Positions 16,971 to 26,434 are shown, numbered from the stretch's first letter. The stretch: 64,000 nucleotides of DNA from SZUA-309 sp965232595 (GCA_965232595.1 OZ246983.1:5022001-5086000), one strand, 5' to 3'. The notes: generated by a model not told the origin, from the letters alone. A program made the numbers and translations.

Positions 16971-18263
16971 GTGAATCGCATCGCCGCCCTCGTCGTCACC
17001 GTCGCCTTTCTTGCCGGCTGCCAGACGCCACTTCTGCTCGCCCCCACACCCGAGGTTCTGAAAGACGATCGTTTCAATCTGTTTGAGGCCAACCCCGAGC
17101 CGCTGACCAGCAACGAGCTGGCAACGCTGTACGTGACTACCAGGGTGCCCGACGAGCGGCGCAGCGATTTCTTCAAGGGGCAGCGCGACGAGGGCAACCT
17201 GCACTTCGGCTACGCCGTGGTGCGGATCGGCGAGGAGAACCTGAGCCTGGCGGATCTGATCGAGCAGTCCACCACCGGGGAGCGGAAAGAGAAGTTCGCC
17301 TGGGAGCTGCTGGAAGCGCCCATCCTCGGCACCACTTCCGTGCCGTCAGCACCCGAAGGGCCGCCGCAGCTTTCGGAAGGTATGACTGAGGCGATTGCCC
17401 AGCTGAACGCCTACATCGATGAGAACCCGATCAAAGAGCTCACCATCTACGCCCACGGAGCCAACAACACCTTCTACTGGTCAGTCTCTCAGGGGGCGCA
17501 GTTCCAGTACTTCACCGGCGACAACGCGATGGTGCTGGCCTTTGCCTGGCCTTCTCCCGGCAGCATGTTCCGCTACGGTGCCGACAAGCGGCGCTCTGAT
17601 GCCGCGGCAGCCGACCTGGCCTACCTGATCGAGATCCTCGGGCACCACTCCAGCGCCACGCGCATCAACCTCCTGGCTTACAGCGCCGGTGGGCGAGTTG
17701 TCGGCGGCGCGCTCGCCCAGCTGGCAGAACGCTATCAGGATCCGGAGACCCTGCGGATCGGCCAGGTCTACCTGACCCAGTCCGACCAGCCTCTGATCGA
17801 GTTCGTCAACACGCTGCCGGATTTCTTCCCGCTGGTCGAGGGGCTGACCGTGACCGCGGCGGTGGGCGATCCGGTGCTGGCGATGGCGAGGGCCACGGAT
17901 TTCCAGATGCGGCTCGGTTCAGTCGGCGAGGGAGATGGCGTCAAGCTGGACATCAGCGAAGAGCTGCGCCAGCAGGTGGTCGACATCGTCAATTCGGATC
18001 GCATGGTGCTGATCGATCTGCGCAAGGTACCGGCCACCGAGTACCGGTTCACTCACGGCGCCTGGTATGACGACCCCTGGGTCAGCACGGACGTCATGGT
18101 GACGCTGCTCGGCGGCCTGAACGCCGAGGAGCGCGGCCTGGAGCTCACCAACGTCGAGGGAACGAACATCTGGGTATTCCCGGACGACTACGTCGAGCGG
18201 GTGAAGAGCAACATCCTCAATCGGCCGGAGGAGAGCAGGAAGGTGGAACGGCCAGGTTCATGA
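16971..18263 (+). CDS. Alpha/beta hydrolase lipoprotein (DUF900 type)
   Basis: A 430-residue predicted lipoprotein, with FLAGC lipobox at residues 13-17 and a GTG start with AGGA just upstream. The hydrolase domain has YAHGANNTF near residue 161 (oxyanion strand) and the nucleophile elbow AYSAGGRVVGG near residue 237, as in DUF900 esterases. It should act on an ester or lipid at the periplasmic membrane face. The C-terminal His is probably in RFTHGAWYDDPW. Its last 47 bases overlap the end of the convergent membrane hydrolase gene. Confidence 0.83.
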   Translation: MNRIAALVVTVAFLAGCQTPLLLAPTPEVLKDDRFNLFEANPEPLTSNELATLYVTTRVPDERRSDFFKGQRDEGNLHFGYAVVRIGEENLSLADLIEQSTTGERKEKFAWELLEAPILGTTSVPSAPEGPPQLSEGMTEAIAQLNAYIDENPIKELTIYAHGANNTFYWSVSQGAQFQYFTGDNAMVLAFAWPSPGSMFRYGADKRRSDAAAADLAYLIEILGHHSSATRINLLAYSAGGRVVGGALAQLAERYQDPETLRIGQVYLTQSDQPLIEFVNTLPDFFPLVEGLTVTAAVGDPVLAMARATDFQMRLGSVGEGDGVKLDISEELRQQVVDIVNSDRMVLIDLRKVPATEYRFTHGAWYDDPWVSTDVMVTLLGGLNAEERGLELTNVEGTNIWVFPDDYVERVKSNILNRPEESRKVERPGS

Positions 18264-19707
18264 AGCGGCCGATCTCTCCAAGCTGGTAGTCGTAAAAGGG
18301 ATTGAAGGTCTGCCGGAGAAAGCCCGCGGCGGACACCCTCAGCGCGCCCGCCTCTCCCCGTAGAACCACGTTCCCGAGCTCAATCCGGTCCGACTCCAGA
18401 TCCGGCGGCATGCCGCCGTAGAGCGGATCGTCCGGCGGAAACGGCGGCGCGATGTGCGACAGCGAGTACACGCCCTCCGGCCAGCGGACGTCGAGCAGAC
18501 AGCGGCTGTCCGCTCTGCCCGGCCCCGCGCCCGTTCGCGCCAGCACGGACCGGGTGTCCTCAGCCATGTTGCTCACCACCGTAAACTCGTAGCCGCGTGA
18601 ACTGTCTGCCATCAACGCCTCGAGCGCCGCTCGCGGATCGCTGTTCAGGAGCGGCTCGATCTCGGTGCTGCGATTGAAGTCGTAAACCACCAGCGAGTGA
18701 TCCGGGCCGGCAGCACGCGCCGGCAGCCGGTCGTACAGCACATCAACCACCGCCGGCACCTCAATGGTGGTATCCACCACGGACTGGAAGCTGAGCACTG
18801 GCGGCATCCCGGCGATCTCCCCGCTCGCCACTGCCGCGGTGAGGCTGGCGTTCACATGATTGGCCAGCCGCCAGACCTGCAGCGCCGCGTTCAGCGGGAA
18901 GGAGCGATACTTGAAGGGGTCGAACTCGAGCTCGATGCTGTTCCAGGCGACTTTTTCGAGCCCGAGCACCCGGCCCAGCCTTGCCTGCCAGGGAGTCAGC
19001 GCCGCCAGCGGCGTGATGCCCATCGCCGGCGAAAACAGCACCAGGCCGTCCGGGAGCGGCAGAGACTCATCCGACAGCGCCTGCAATGACAGCTCGACCG
19101 CCAGCGGGCCGCCGGTCGAGTACCCGAACACGTAGAGGGGCTTGTCACCCAGCTGCTGGCCCAGGTGCTGAGCCGCCAGCTCCACCGCGCCGTACATGTC
19201 TTCCCAGGTTGTCCGGGTCAGGCTGGCCGGTGCCGTCCCGTGCCCGGGGTAGCGCAGCCCCACAACGTAAAGCCCCTGAGCATGCATGTGCTCGGCGATG
19301 GCTCGAAGGCTGTAGGGTGAGTCGGACATGCCGTGCAGCATGAGGACGCCAGCCGTTGGCTCAGGATGCTCGAGCACGTAGCTGCGGTTCCAGTTGCGGG
19401 ACCAGCGGTCGGGTGAGGAGAACGAGCTGCGGGCGTAGCGGTTGATCTGGTGTTCGGGATCCGGCGGCACCCGGTCGATCACCTCGCGTGCCAGCTCTTC
19501 GAACAGAGCGTTCTCCAGGGCCAGATATTCCTGGAAGCTGGCCGCCTCACCGCCGTCGCCGTATTCCGACGGCAGGTCCGCCCGGTGCCAGATCTCCAGA
19601 TCCTCGCGGCTTTCCAGATAGAACAGCGCGCCAACGAGCAGGGCAATGAAAGCGCCGAGCACGCCGTAGAGGAGGAACAGCCCCAGATGCCTGGCAATCC
19701 GCGTCAT
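18217..19707 (-). CDS. Membrane-anchored alpha/beta hydrolase (S33/lysophospholipase-like)
   Basis: A 496-residue protein with one N-terminal membrane segment (residues about 8-30) followed by a large periplasmic part. It has the oxyanion loop MLHGMSDSPYSL, then YPGHGTAP and the nucleophile elbow GYSTGGPLA near residue 195, all typical of monoglyceride-lipase or aminopeptidase-like hydrolases. The His is probably in YSLSHIAPPF. It is longer than the usual 300 residues because of the N-terminal extension and inserts. Its 3' end overlaps that of the DUF900 gene on the other strand. Confidence 0.82.
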   Translation of the reverse strand: MTRIARHLGLFLLYGVLGAFIALLVGALFYLESREDLEIWHRADLPSEYGDGGEAASFQEYLALENALFEELAREVIDRVPPDPEHQINRYARSSFSSPDRWSRNWNRSYVLEHPEPTAGVLMLHGMSDSPYSLRAIAEHMHAQGLYVVGLRYPGHGTAPASLTRTTWEDMYGAVELAAQHLGQQLGDKPLYVFGYSTGGPLAVELSLQALSDESLPLPDGLVLFSPAMGITPLAALTPWQARLGRVLGLEKVAWNSIELEFDPFKYRSFPLNAALQVWRLANHVNASLTAAVASGEIAGMPPVLSFQSVVDTTIEVPAVVDVLYDRLPARAAGPDHSLVVYDFNRSTEIEPLLNSDPRAALEALMADSSRGYEFTVVSNMAEDTRSVLARTGAGPGRADSRCLLDVRWPEGVYSLSHIAPPFPPDDPLYGGMPPDLESDRIELGNVVLRGEAGALRVSAAGFLRQTFNPFYDYQLGEIGRFMNLAVPPSCSPPAD

Positions 19708-19782
19708 GTGTTTCCCGAGTGTGATCTCCGCGCTTCATCTTAGTATCCTCCGAGGGCTTTCAGATAGGCCAACGCCGCAAGG

Positions 19783-20301
19783 ATGCAGTCAGTACCCAGC
19801 ATAGCCCGCGCCCTTTACCGCATCGTTTTCCGCGGCGGCACCCCACAGCGCCTGCAGTTCTCCGCGCCGCTGATGCTCAGCAGCGTTGCCCTGCTGCTGT
19901 TCGGGGGCATCGTCGGCGGCAGGTTTTTTCTCGACCTGTCGTTCGTGGAGATCGGCCTGCTGCTGTTCACCGTGCTGTCCGGCCTCTACATCGCCTCGGC
20001 GCTGCTGACGCGAACGGTTCCCAGGGTTCGGCTGCGGGCCAGCCTACTGACCGTGCTGCTGCTGCTCGGCAGCGGCGCGCTGCTGCTCGTGCTGCTCATA
20101 CCGCTCAAGGCCATAGACAGCCTGGCGCTGGCCGCGAGCGTTCTGGTCCTGCTCGCGGTGCTGAGCGGCACCACCAACACGGTTCACTACGCGCGAGGCG
20201 GCAGTCGGGCCAACGCCGCGCTGTTGTCCCTCGCTTTCGCGGCGCTGCTCGGCGCGTTCTACGCGACACTGCGCTGGCTGCTGGAAACCGTGTTCTCCTG
20301 A
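19783..20301 (+). CDS. Hypothetical membrane protein, partner of the M56-like gene
   Basis: 172 residues with an N-terminal cytoplasmic tail and about five hydrophobic segments (roughly residues 28-45, 50-68, 80-100, 104-121 and 143-165). I recognise no family. It lies seven bases upstream of the M56-like membrane gene and is surely co-transcribed with it, suggesting the two form one membrane complex. Confidence 0.65.
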   Translation: MQSVPSIARALYRIVFRGGTPQRLQFSAPLMLSSVALLLFGGIVGGRFFLDLSFVEIGLLLFTVLSGLYIASALLTRTVPRVRLRASLLTVLLLLGSGALLLVLLIPLKAIDSLALAASVLVLLAVLSGTTNTVHYARGGSRANAALLSLAFAALLGAFYATLRWLLETVFS

Positions 20302-20308
20302 AGCCGCG

Positions 20309-21484
20309 ATGGAATCACTGCTGACCCTTCCCCAGGATCTGCTGCTCGGCGCCATAGCCCTGCTGGACGCCCTGCCCGATGGCGCGCGAGCTGCCCTGGC
20401 TGCCGCGTTTCTCATCCTCTTTCTGCGCCATTTCGAAGCCCGGATTCCCGGCTTCGAGATTCAATACGGCCAGTCCTTCCGCAAGACCGCGCTGGTTGCG
20501 CTCATCTTCATTCCCACCTTCGTCTGGCTGGTGCCTGACAGCCGGATGACTGTCTACGTGGAGGAGCTCGGACCCGCCGATGAGGGTGTGCATCCGTTCT
20601 GGCTGGTCCTGCTGGGCATCTGGCTGACCGGTTTGCTGGCGGCACTGACAGCCCTGATTCGGGTCCGGCTCGGCCTGCGCTCAGAGATGCACGCGCTGCC
20701 CCCGATCGACGACGAGAAGCTGGCTAACAGGATGGCGCACTGGCAACGCCGGCTCGGCCTGCAGGCGCCGCTGACCCTGGTGGAGAGCCCTGGCACCGAG
20801 CCGAAGTTCTTCGCTTCCGCCGGGAGCGTGGCTATCCCCGCCGCCGCCAGGCACTGGCCCGGCAACCTCCAGGACCTGCTGCTGATCGTCAGCCTCGTCC
20901 ACCTGAAGCGCCGGCACCGACGCTGGCACCGATTCGCCGAGCTCGTGAGCTGCATTTACTGGCCCGTTCCCTGGGTACAGAAGCTCGCCGACAACCTGAT
21001 CCTGGATTTTCAGCTGTCCGCCGACGAGCTGGCGGAATCCTGCTATCGGGACAAACTGGGTTACGACCGGGCGCTCCGACAGCTCGCGCAACGGCTGGAG
21101 CAACCCGTGGGCCAACCGGCAAGCGCAATCGCTGAGCCGGTGCCCGCAGGTGCCTGGGGCCGACTGGCCGCCGGCGTTCGCAACTACCTGCTGCGGCTTC
21201 GGCAGCTGCTCGAGCCGGCCGGCGAGCCACCCTGGCACCTCAGCGAGGTGCTGAGCGAACGCAACTCAGACAACCAGCTCACCTGGACGGACCCTTACGA
21301 TCGTGTGGTGCTGTTCGTCGGCCAGGCGGTCTTCATCGCCTTTCTGCTGACCGGCACCACGCTCAAAGAGCGGCCCCCGGAAGTGGACTACGAGTACTCC
21401 TTCCCGTTCGAGCTGCTCTGGAAAGAGCACTTCCACCGAAACCTGGAGCTGCAGGAGAAGGTACAGCCACCACCCCCCTCCTGA
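20309..21484 (+). CDS. M56/BlaR1-like membrane protein lacking the HExxH motif
   Basis: 391 residues. Three or four N-terminal membrane segments are followed by a cytoplasmic helical region and a last membrane helix near residue 345. The region LIVSLVHLKRRHRRWHRF (about residues 191-208) and PWVQKLADNLILDFQLSADELAESCYRDKLGYDRALRQL (about 220-260) follow the layout of M56 peptidases: a first helix with HExxH and RRD, then a WFNP turn, then a helix with the third ligand and CD. Here the first His and the catalytic Glu are replaced by Val-Ser. It should not be an active metalloprotease. A sensor or scaffold role is inferred. Resemblance is by pattern only. Confidence 0.5.
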   Translation: MESLLTLPQDLLLGAIALLDALPDGARAALAAAFLILFLRHFEARIPGFEIQYGQSFRKTALVALIFIPTFVWLVPDSRMTVYVEELGPADEGVHPFWLVLLGIWLTGLLAALTALIRVRLGLRSEMHALPPIDDEKLANRMAHWQRRLGLQAPLTLVESPGTEPKFFASAGSVAIPAAARHWPGNLQDLLLIVSLVHLKRRHRRWHRFAELVSCIYWPVPWVQKLADNLILDFQLSADELAESCYRDKLGYDRALRQLAQRLEQPVGQPASAIAEPVPAGAWGRLAAGVRNYLLRLRQLLEPAGEPPWHLSEVLSERNSDNQLTWTDPYDRVVLFVGQAVFIAFLLTGTTLKERPPEVDYEYSFPFELLWKEHFHRNLELQEKVQPPPPS

Positions 21485-21590
21485 GGCTCAACTCTGACGG
21501 CAACTACGTATACCCGCCCGCCTGCGTGCCCGCGAGAATGCGTTTTTACCCGCCTGCCCAGCAGGCAGTCAGCACACAGGAGGTTTGGTA

Positions 21591-22073
21591 GTGCTCAACG
21601 AAGTCAGCGGAGACATTCTCCTATCCAACGCGCAGGTCATCGCTCACGGGGTCGCCCCGGCCGATCACTTCAATCAGGGCCTGGCGCTGAGCCTGCGGGA
21701 ACAGTATCCGGCCATGGCCAAGGACTTCCGGCACTTCTGCCAGGTCAGCCATCCCAAGGCCGGGGAGATATGGGCCTGGGCGGGTGCCGACGGCAAGCGG
21801 GTGGTGAACCTGATGGTCCAGGAAGAGGCACCGAGCAAGCAGTCCCGACCCGGCAAGGCCACCACGCACAACGTCAACGTGGCGCTACGCAACCTGCGCG
21901 CGCTGATCGAGGAAGAGCAGTTCGAGAGCGTCGCCCTGCCCCGCCTCGCTACCGGTGTCGGCGGCCTCGATTGGGAGGAGGTGCGGCCACTGATCGATAC
22001 CCACCTGGGTGACCTGAGCATCCCCATCTATCTCTACACCACCTTCCGCAAAGGCGAGCAGGCGGCGGAGTAA
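21591..22073 (+). CDS. Macro-domain protein (ADP-ribose binding)
   Basis: A 160-residue stand-alone macro domain: EVSGDILLSNAQVIAHGVAP at the start, QGLALSLREQYP near residue 28, and LPRLATGVGGLDWEEVRPLI near residue 122, the phosphate-binding glycine loop. The pattern is closest to single-domain ADP-ribosyl hydrolases or readers of the TARG1/ALC1 sort. The GTG at 21591 has AGGAGG seven bases upstream; a TTG at 21585 is too close to it. It may remove ADP-ribose from protein, nucleic acid or tRNA-splicing products. No toxin partner is visible next to it. Confidence 0.82.
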   Translation: MLNEVSGDILLSNAQVIAHGVAPADHFNQGLALSLREQYPAMAKDFRHFCQVSHPKAGEIWAWAGADGKRVVNLMVQEEAPSKQSRPGKATTHNVNVALRNLRALIEEEQFESVALPRLATGVGGLDWEEVRPLIDTHLGDLSIPIYLYTTFRKGEQAAE

Positions 22074-22194
22074 CTCAGCCTGCCGCACCGGCGGTCAGGG
22101 GCCGACCTGCTTACCTGACCCCAGCTGGGCCCGCAACTGGCGAGCCCCCCGTACATCGCCCATACTCCGGGCCAGCATCAGGAAGGGGTTGCAG

Positions 22195-25100
22195 ATGAAA
22201 ACGGCGACGCGAGCAGCGTTTGCCGGCGTGTTATTCGCCGGTTGTCTCAGCGGTTGCGGCGAAGATCCGGCGCCGCCCGAAGCAGCGGCAGAAACCGCAG
22301 CACCAGTCGCCGCGACGCCGACCCCGGCGCCAAGCCCCGCAAGCAACGGCAAAACGCCCGTCACTGTGAGCGAGGGCACCAACCTCTCCTTCTCGCTCAG
22401 CCCGGATGGTCAGACCCTGGTGTTCAGCCTGCAGGGCGTGCTGTTCAGCGTGCCGGCCAGTGGCGGCACCGCAACCGCGCTGACCGACTACTATCAGGAC
22501 GCCAGAGAGCCCGACTGGAACGGCGATGGCAGCCTCATCATCTACCATGGTTACCGAGCCGGGAACTGGGACCTCTGGTCCCTGCCCGCTGCTGGCGGCG
22601 ACCCTCTGCCGCTCACCACCGACGCCTTCGACGACCGGGAGCCACAGGTATCTCCAAACGGCGGGCAGATCGCTTTCTCTTCCGATCGCAGCGGCAACTA
22701 CGACATCTGGCTGCTCTCCGTCGCTGACGGCAGCCTCACCCAGATTACCTTCACACCGGAGAACGAGTCCGCGCCGGCCTGGTCTCCAGATGGCAACGAG
22801 ATCGCCTACGCGGTCGCCACCGGCCAAACGGCAGAGGTCCGCGCCACCAGCCTGATCAGCCGCGAAACCCGAACTCTGGTCAACGAGCCCGGACGCATCG
22901 CCGGGGTCAGCTGGAGCCTGGACGGCAGCCAGCTCAGCTACCAGAACGCCCTGCCCGGTCGCACCAGCCTGAAGGCTCTGGATCTGACCTCAGGCACCAG
23001 CGAGACGCTGAGCCAGCCGGGCGATGACGTGTTCCCGTTCCGCACCACCTGGCGGGCAGATGGCAGCCTGCTCTACGCCGCAAACGGAGGCATCCAGCAG
23101 CAGGGTGCTGATGGCACTCGCGGCACAGTTCCGTTCGAAGCAACTTTCGAGCTTGACCGCCCCGAGTACGAACGCCGCCGGCGCAATCATGACGACACCA
23201 CCCCACGCCGCGCGCTCGGCCTGTCGCAGCCGGTGATCTCGCCGGACGGCCAGCAGGTCGCCTTCACCGCGCTTGGCGATCTCTGGCTCTGGTCGCCGGA
23301 CAGCCAGACGCTGGCAAACGTCACCGAGAGCCCGTTCGCCGAGCGCTCGCCGAAGTACTCGCCAGACGGCAACCGAATCGCCTACATCTCCGACCGCGAC
23401 GCCGGCGGCGGCCAGAACTCGGCGCTGTGGATCTACGACATCGCGCAGAACGCCCACACCCGGATCAGCCTGCCGAGCAGCAGCGTCTCCGCGCCGGCCT
23501 GGTCGCCGGATGGCAACTCGGTGGCGCTGTTCGCCAGCATCGCCGGCAGCCCGCTGGCGAGCCAGCTCACCATCGCCAACCTGCAGGATGGCAGCCTGAC
23601 CCCCGTGCACACGCCTATTCCCGCGCAGGGGATTTCCTGGAGCAGCGACGGTGCCTACGTCGCGACCACTGAGCTTGCGCCCTACTCCAGCCGCTTTCGG
23701 GAAGGCGTCTATCAGATGGTCGTCACCTCGCCGACGACGGGCGAGCTGTATCGGGTGGAGCCGGTGCAGCACAAGAGCATGACCAGCGTCGCGCTGGCGC
23801 CCCTGGGCCAGTCCATGACTTACGTCCAGGACGGCCAGCTCTGGCAGCAGGGACTGTCGGAGAACTTTCAACCGACGGGTTACCCGGAGCCACTGACAGC
23901 CGGGCTCACAGACACCCCGAGCTGGAGCAGCGGCGGCCAGTATCTGGTCTACATGAATGCAGACCGCATGATGCGCCTGAACGTGGACACCGGTGCGGCT
24001 GAAGACATCACGCCGGATATCCAGTGGCGGCCATCGGTGATCAACGCGCGCTGGACGCTGAAGATCGGCAGGCTGTTCGACGGCACCGGCGAGGACTACC
24101 TCGAGGACGTGCTCGTTACCATCGACGGCAACCGCATCGCCAGCATCGAGCCGGGTGCCATCGACGCAGCCGCAGATCTCGATGCTTCGGACAAAGCCGC
24201 CTACCCGGGCCTGTTCGAAATGCACGCCCACATGGGCGAGATCAGCGAGCCTCAGGGCAGAGCCTGGCTGGCCTGGGGTGTGACCAGCGTGCGCGATCCG
24301 GGTTCCGATCCCTATGTGGCCAAAGAGCGGCAGGAGATCTGGGACAGCGGCACCTTCGTCGGCCCCAGAACCCACGTCACCGGCTATCTGACCGACGGCA
24401 ATCGGGTCTACTACTCGGTCGCGGAAGGCATCGGCTCCGACGTGCACCTGGATCGAGCGCTGGATCGGGCGGAGCGGCTGCAGCTCGACTTCATCAAAAC
24501 CTACGTGCGCCTGCCCGACCACCGGCAGGAGCGGGTGCTGGAGTTCGCCCACGAAACCGGAATTCCTGTTTCGTCACACGAGCTGTTCCCGGCGGTGGCC
24601 TACGGCATGGACCATGTCGAGCACATCGGCGGCACCAGCCGTCGCGGCTATCAGCCGAAGGTAACCGGGCTCGGCTACAGCTACGGCGATGTTGTGGAGC
24701 TGCTGGCTGCGTCCGGCATGGGCATCACGCCGACTGCCGTGCTGCCCGGCTACGCGGTGATCGCGGCAGAAGAGACCGATCTCTTCGCCACCCAGCAGTT
24801 TGACCATTTCTACGGCGCCACCGGCCGGCAGGCAGCGTCCATGCTGGCCCGCATGTTTGGTCCCGGCGCGGGCAACACCGCGGTCAACAACGGCAAGTTT
24901 CTGAAGGCGCTGACCGATGCGGAGGCGCTGGTGGTGAGCGGCACCGACTCGCCGTTCGTACCTTACGGCGCCGGCCTGCATGCGGAGCTCAGGCTCTACG
25001 CGCGGGCCGGGCTGACACCCGCTCAGATCCTGAAAACTGCAACGGTGAACGCCGCCAAGGCTGCCGGCGTCGATCACGATCTCGGCACGCTGCTGCCGGG

Positions 25101-25236
25101 CATGATTGCCGACCTGGTGGTGGTCGACGGCGACCCGCTCGCCAACATTGCAGATGCGGACAACGTGGTGATGACGATTAAAAACGGCCGCGCCTATCAC
25201 CTGCCGCGACTGATGACGGCGCCGACGGCTGACTGA
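22195..25236 (+). CDS. Lipoprotein with PD40 beta-propeller and C-terminal amidohydrolase
   Basis: A 1013-residue exported lipoprotein with lipobox CLSGC near residue 20. Residues about 50-590 are WD40-like/PD40 repeats of the TolB type, recurring as SPDGQ, SPDGN or SSDG and followed by A-W-S. Residues about 615-1005 are an amidohydrolase domain: metal ligands in EMHAHMGE, FIKTYVRLPD (Lys position), SSHELFP, DHVEHIGG and VSGTDSPF. This architecture is a known exported hydrolase/dipeptidase-like class. ATG at 22195 with GGAAGGGG upstream. It probably hydrolyses a cyclic amide or peptide at the outer periplasm. Confidence 0.88.
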   Translation: MKTATRAAFAGVLFAGCLSGCGEDPAPPEAAAETAAPVAATPTPAPSPASNGKTPVTVSEGTNLSFSLSPDGQTLVFSLQGVLFSVPASGGTATALTDYYQDAREPDWNGDGSLIIYHGYRAGNWDLWSLPAAGGDPLPLTTDAFDDREPQVSPNGGQIAFSSDRSGNYDIWLLSVADGSLTQITFTPENESAPAWSPDGNEIAYAVATGQTAEVRATSLISRETRTLVNEPGRIAGVSWSLDGSQLSYQNALPGRTSLKALDLTSGTSETLSQPGDDVFPFRTTWRADGSLLYAANGGIQQQGADGTRGTVPFEATFELDRPEYERRRRNHDDTTPRRALGLSQPVISPDGQQVAFTALGDLWLWSPDSQTLANVTESPFAERSPKYSPDGNRIAYISDRDAGGGQNSALWIYDIAQNAHTRISLPSSSVSAPAWSPDGNSVALFASIAGSPLASQLTIANLQDGSLTPVHTPIPAQGISWSSDGAYVATTELAPYSSRFREGVYQMVVTSPTTGELYRVEPVQHKSMTSVALAPLGQSMTYVQDGQLWQQGLSENFQPTGYPEPLTAGLTDTPSWSSGGQYLVYMNADRMMRLNVDTGAAEDITPDIQWRPSVINARWTLKIGRLFDGTGEDYLEDVLVTIDGNRIASIEPGAIDAAADLDASDKAAYPGLFEMHAHMGEISEPQGRAWLAWGVTSVRDPGSDPYVAKERQEIWDSGTFVGPRTHVTGYLTDGNRVYYSVAEGIGSDVHLDRALDRAERLQLDFIKTYVRLPDHRQERVLEFAHETGIPVSSHELFPAVAYGMDHVEHIGGTSRRGYQPKVTGLGYSYGDVVELLAASGMGITPTAVLPGYAVIAAEETDLFATQQFDHFYGATGRQAASMLARMFGPGAGNTAVNNGKFLKALTDAEALVVSGTDSPFVPYGAGLHAELRLYARAGLTPAQILKTATVNAAKAAGVDHDLGTLLPGMIADLVVVDGDPLANIADADNVVMTIKNGRAYHLPRLMTAPTAD

Positions 25237-25272
25237 GGCGCGTCGGCGTTCCTGTCAGGCTCGGAACGAGGT

Positions 25273-26412
25273 TCAGCGGGCTTCGCAGGGCGTCGGATCG
25301 ACGTGGCTGAAATCGTATACCGGTGCCTTTTCCCTGGCGACGACATCCGCCATGCCTTCCCACTCGTCCCACATGTGGGTCAGCGCCCGCTTGGATCGTT
25401 CCCAGGGATTGTTGCCCTCTTCATATTCCAGCCACTCTCCCATTCTGCCCCGATCGGGATGATCGGAGATCCCTGACACCCGGTGGTTCGGTTGGCGTGA
25501 TCTGTTGCGGAGCCTGAAGATCATGTTCTTGCGCGACTCGGTGCCGAACTGGTTGCGCGTGCCGGTGTGCGGCATCTGGAAAATCGTAAACGCGGCGTCC
25601 CCAGGTTCCATCTTGATAGGTGTCAGCCGCGGCCAGGGGCGGCCATCGGGCGTCGTCTCAGGGTTCCCACCCGCCAGTTCAATCAGCTTTTCCTGCACCG
25701 CCTCTGGCAGATAAGTGTGACCGGCGCCGTTCGGCGCGTCGCAGTCGAACCTGGGCCAACCGGGTCCTTCGGGCCCGATCCGGCCGCTGACTTCCAGCTG
25801 CCAGCGATAGAACTGCTCCAGCACATGGTGACCGCCGGGGATAACGGCCGTCTGCCCCACACCCTCCGCCAGTTGCTCATTGAGCGGCACGATGCAGAAA
25901 GTCGTGAAGCTGCCCACCGCCAGCGTCATGTCCGGATCCTGGAAAAGCGGGTCGGTATTGCTGCCGATGACGTCAGCCGTGCGCCCGATATCGCCTTTGG
26001 GACAGGCAGCAATCATCTGCCGGTAGATCTCCGCAGGGTCGCCACTGACCGGCTCCTGAGGCGTCACACCGGTGAAGAGACCTTCTGCATGGGTTGTGTG
26101 ACCGTAGTACGGCAGGTCCTTCTCCCGGTACCCCAGCGGCGTGAAGTGTTCTCCCGGTTCACGGATTGGCGTCACACCGACGTGCACGTGGCTCGGCGGG
26201 TCGAACATGCCCATGACCTCATGGAGAATGGGGGACACCTCGGAACGGTTCACGAGATCTGTCAGTTCCGGCGCGTCCGACAGATTGTCTCCCCGATTCG
26301 CGGCCTTGATCCTGGCCCTGGCGTTGGCCACCAGCTCTTCGGAGACAACACCTTTGAGAATCACGTAGCCGTCGTGAAAGAGGTTCTTCTTCTGCTCATC
26401 ACTCAGTTGCAT
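25273..26412 (-). CDS. Phytanoyl-CoA dioxygenase (PhyH)-like protein
   Basis: 379 residues from the ATG at 26412 (MQLSDEQKKNLFHDGYVILKGVV), the classical opening of PhyH-type Fe(II)/2-oxoglutarate oxygenases. Candidate iron ligands are the His/Glu of TTHAEGLF near residue 115 and a distal His in FQMPHTGTRNQFG near residue 290. A 2-oxoglutarate-binding Arg may be in RKNMIFRLRNRSR. It is the last gene of the SoxC-SoxD-like operon, 22 bases after the cytochrome gene. The substrate is not evident; its company with a sulfite/sulfane dehydrogenase suggests an organosulfur compound, as an inference. Confidence 0.75.
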   Translation of the reverse strand: MQLSDEQKKNLFHDGYVILKGVVSEELVANARARIKAANRGDNLSDAPELTDLVNRSEVSPILHEVMGMFDPPSHVHVGVTPIREPGEHFTPLGYREKDLPYYGHTTHAEGLFTGVTPQEPVSGDPAEIYRQMIAACPKGDIGRTADVIGSNTDPLFQDPDMTLAVGSFTTFCIVPLNEQLAEGVGQTAVIPGGHHVLEQFYRWQLEVSGRIGPEGPGWPRFDCDAPNGAGHTYLPEAVQEKLIELAGGNPETTPDGRPWPRLTPIKMEPGDAAFTIFQMPHTGTRNQFGTESRKNMIFRLRNRSRQPNHRVSGISDHPDRGRMGEWLEYEEGNNPWERSKRALTHMWDEWEGMADVVAREKAPVYDFSHVDPTPCEAR

Positions 26413-26434
26413 CGAAATCGGCTCCAGCGGACCG

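Noticed and set aside
22095..22382. Minus-strand frame of 95 codons upstream of the amidohydrolase gene
   Set aside because: It overlaps the lipoprotein signal region and shows no conserved motif, though its C-terminal part lies in the non-coding gap.
22990..24552. 520-codon minus-strand frame inside the amidohydrolase gene
   Set aside because: The plus-strand frame carries clear PD40 and metal motifs; the antisense product is low-complexity and Arg/His-rich.
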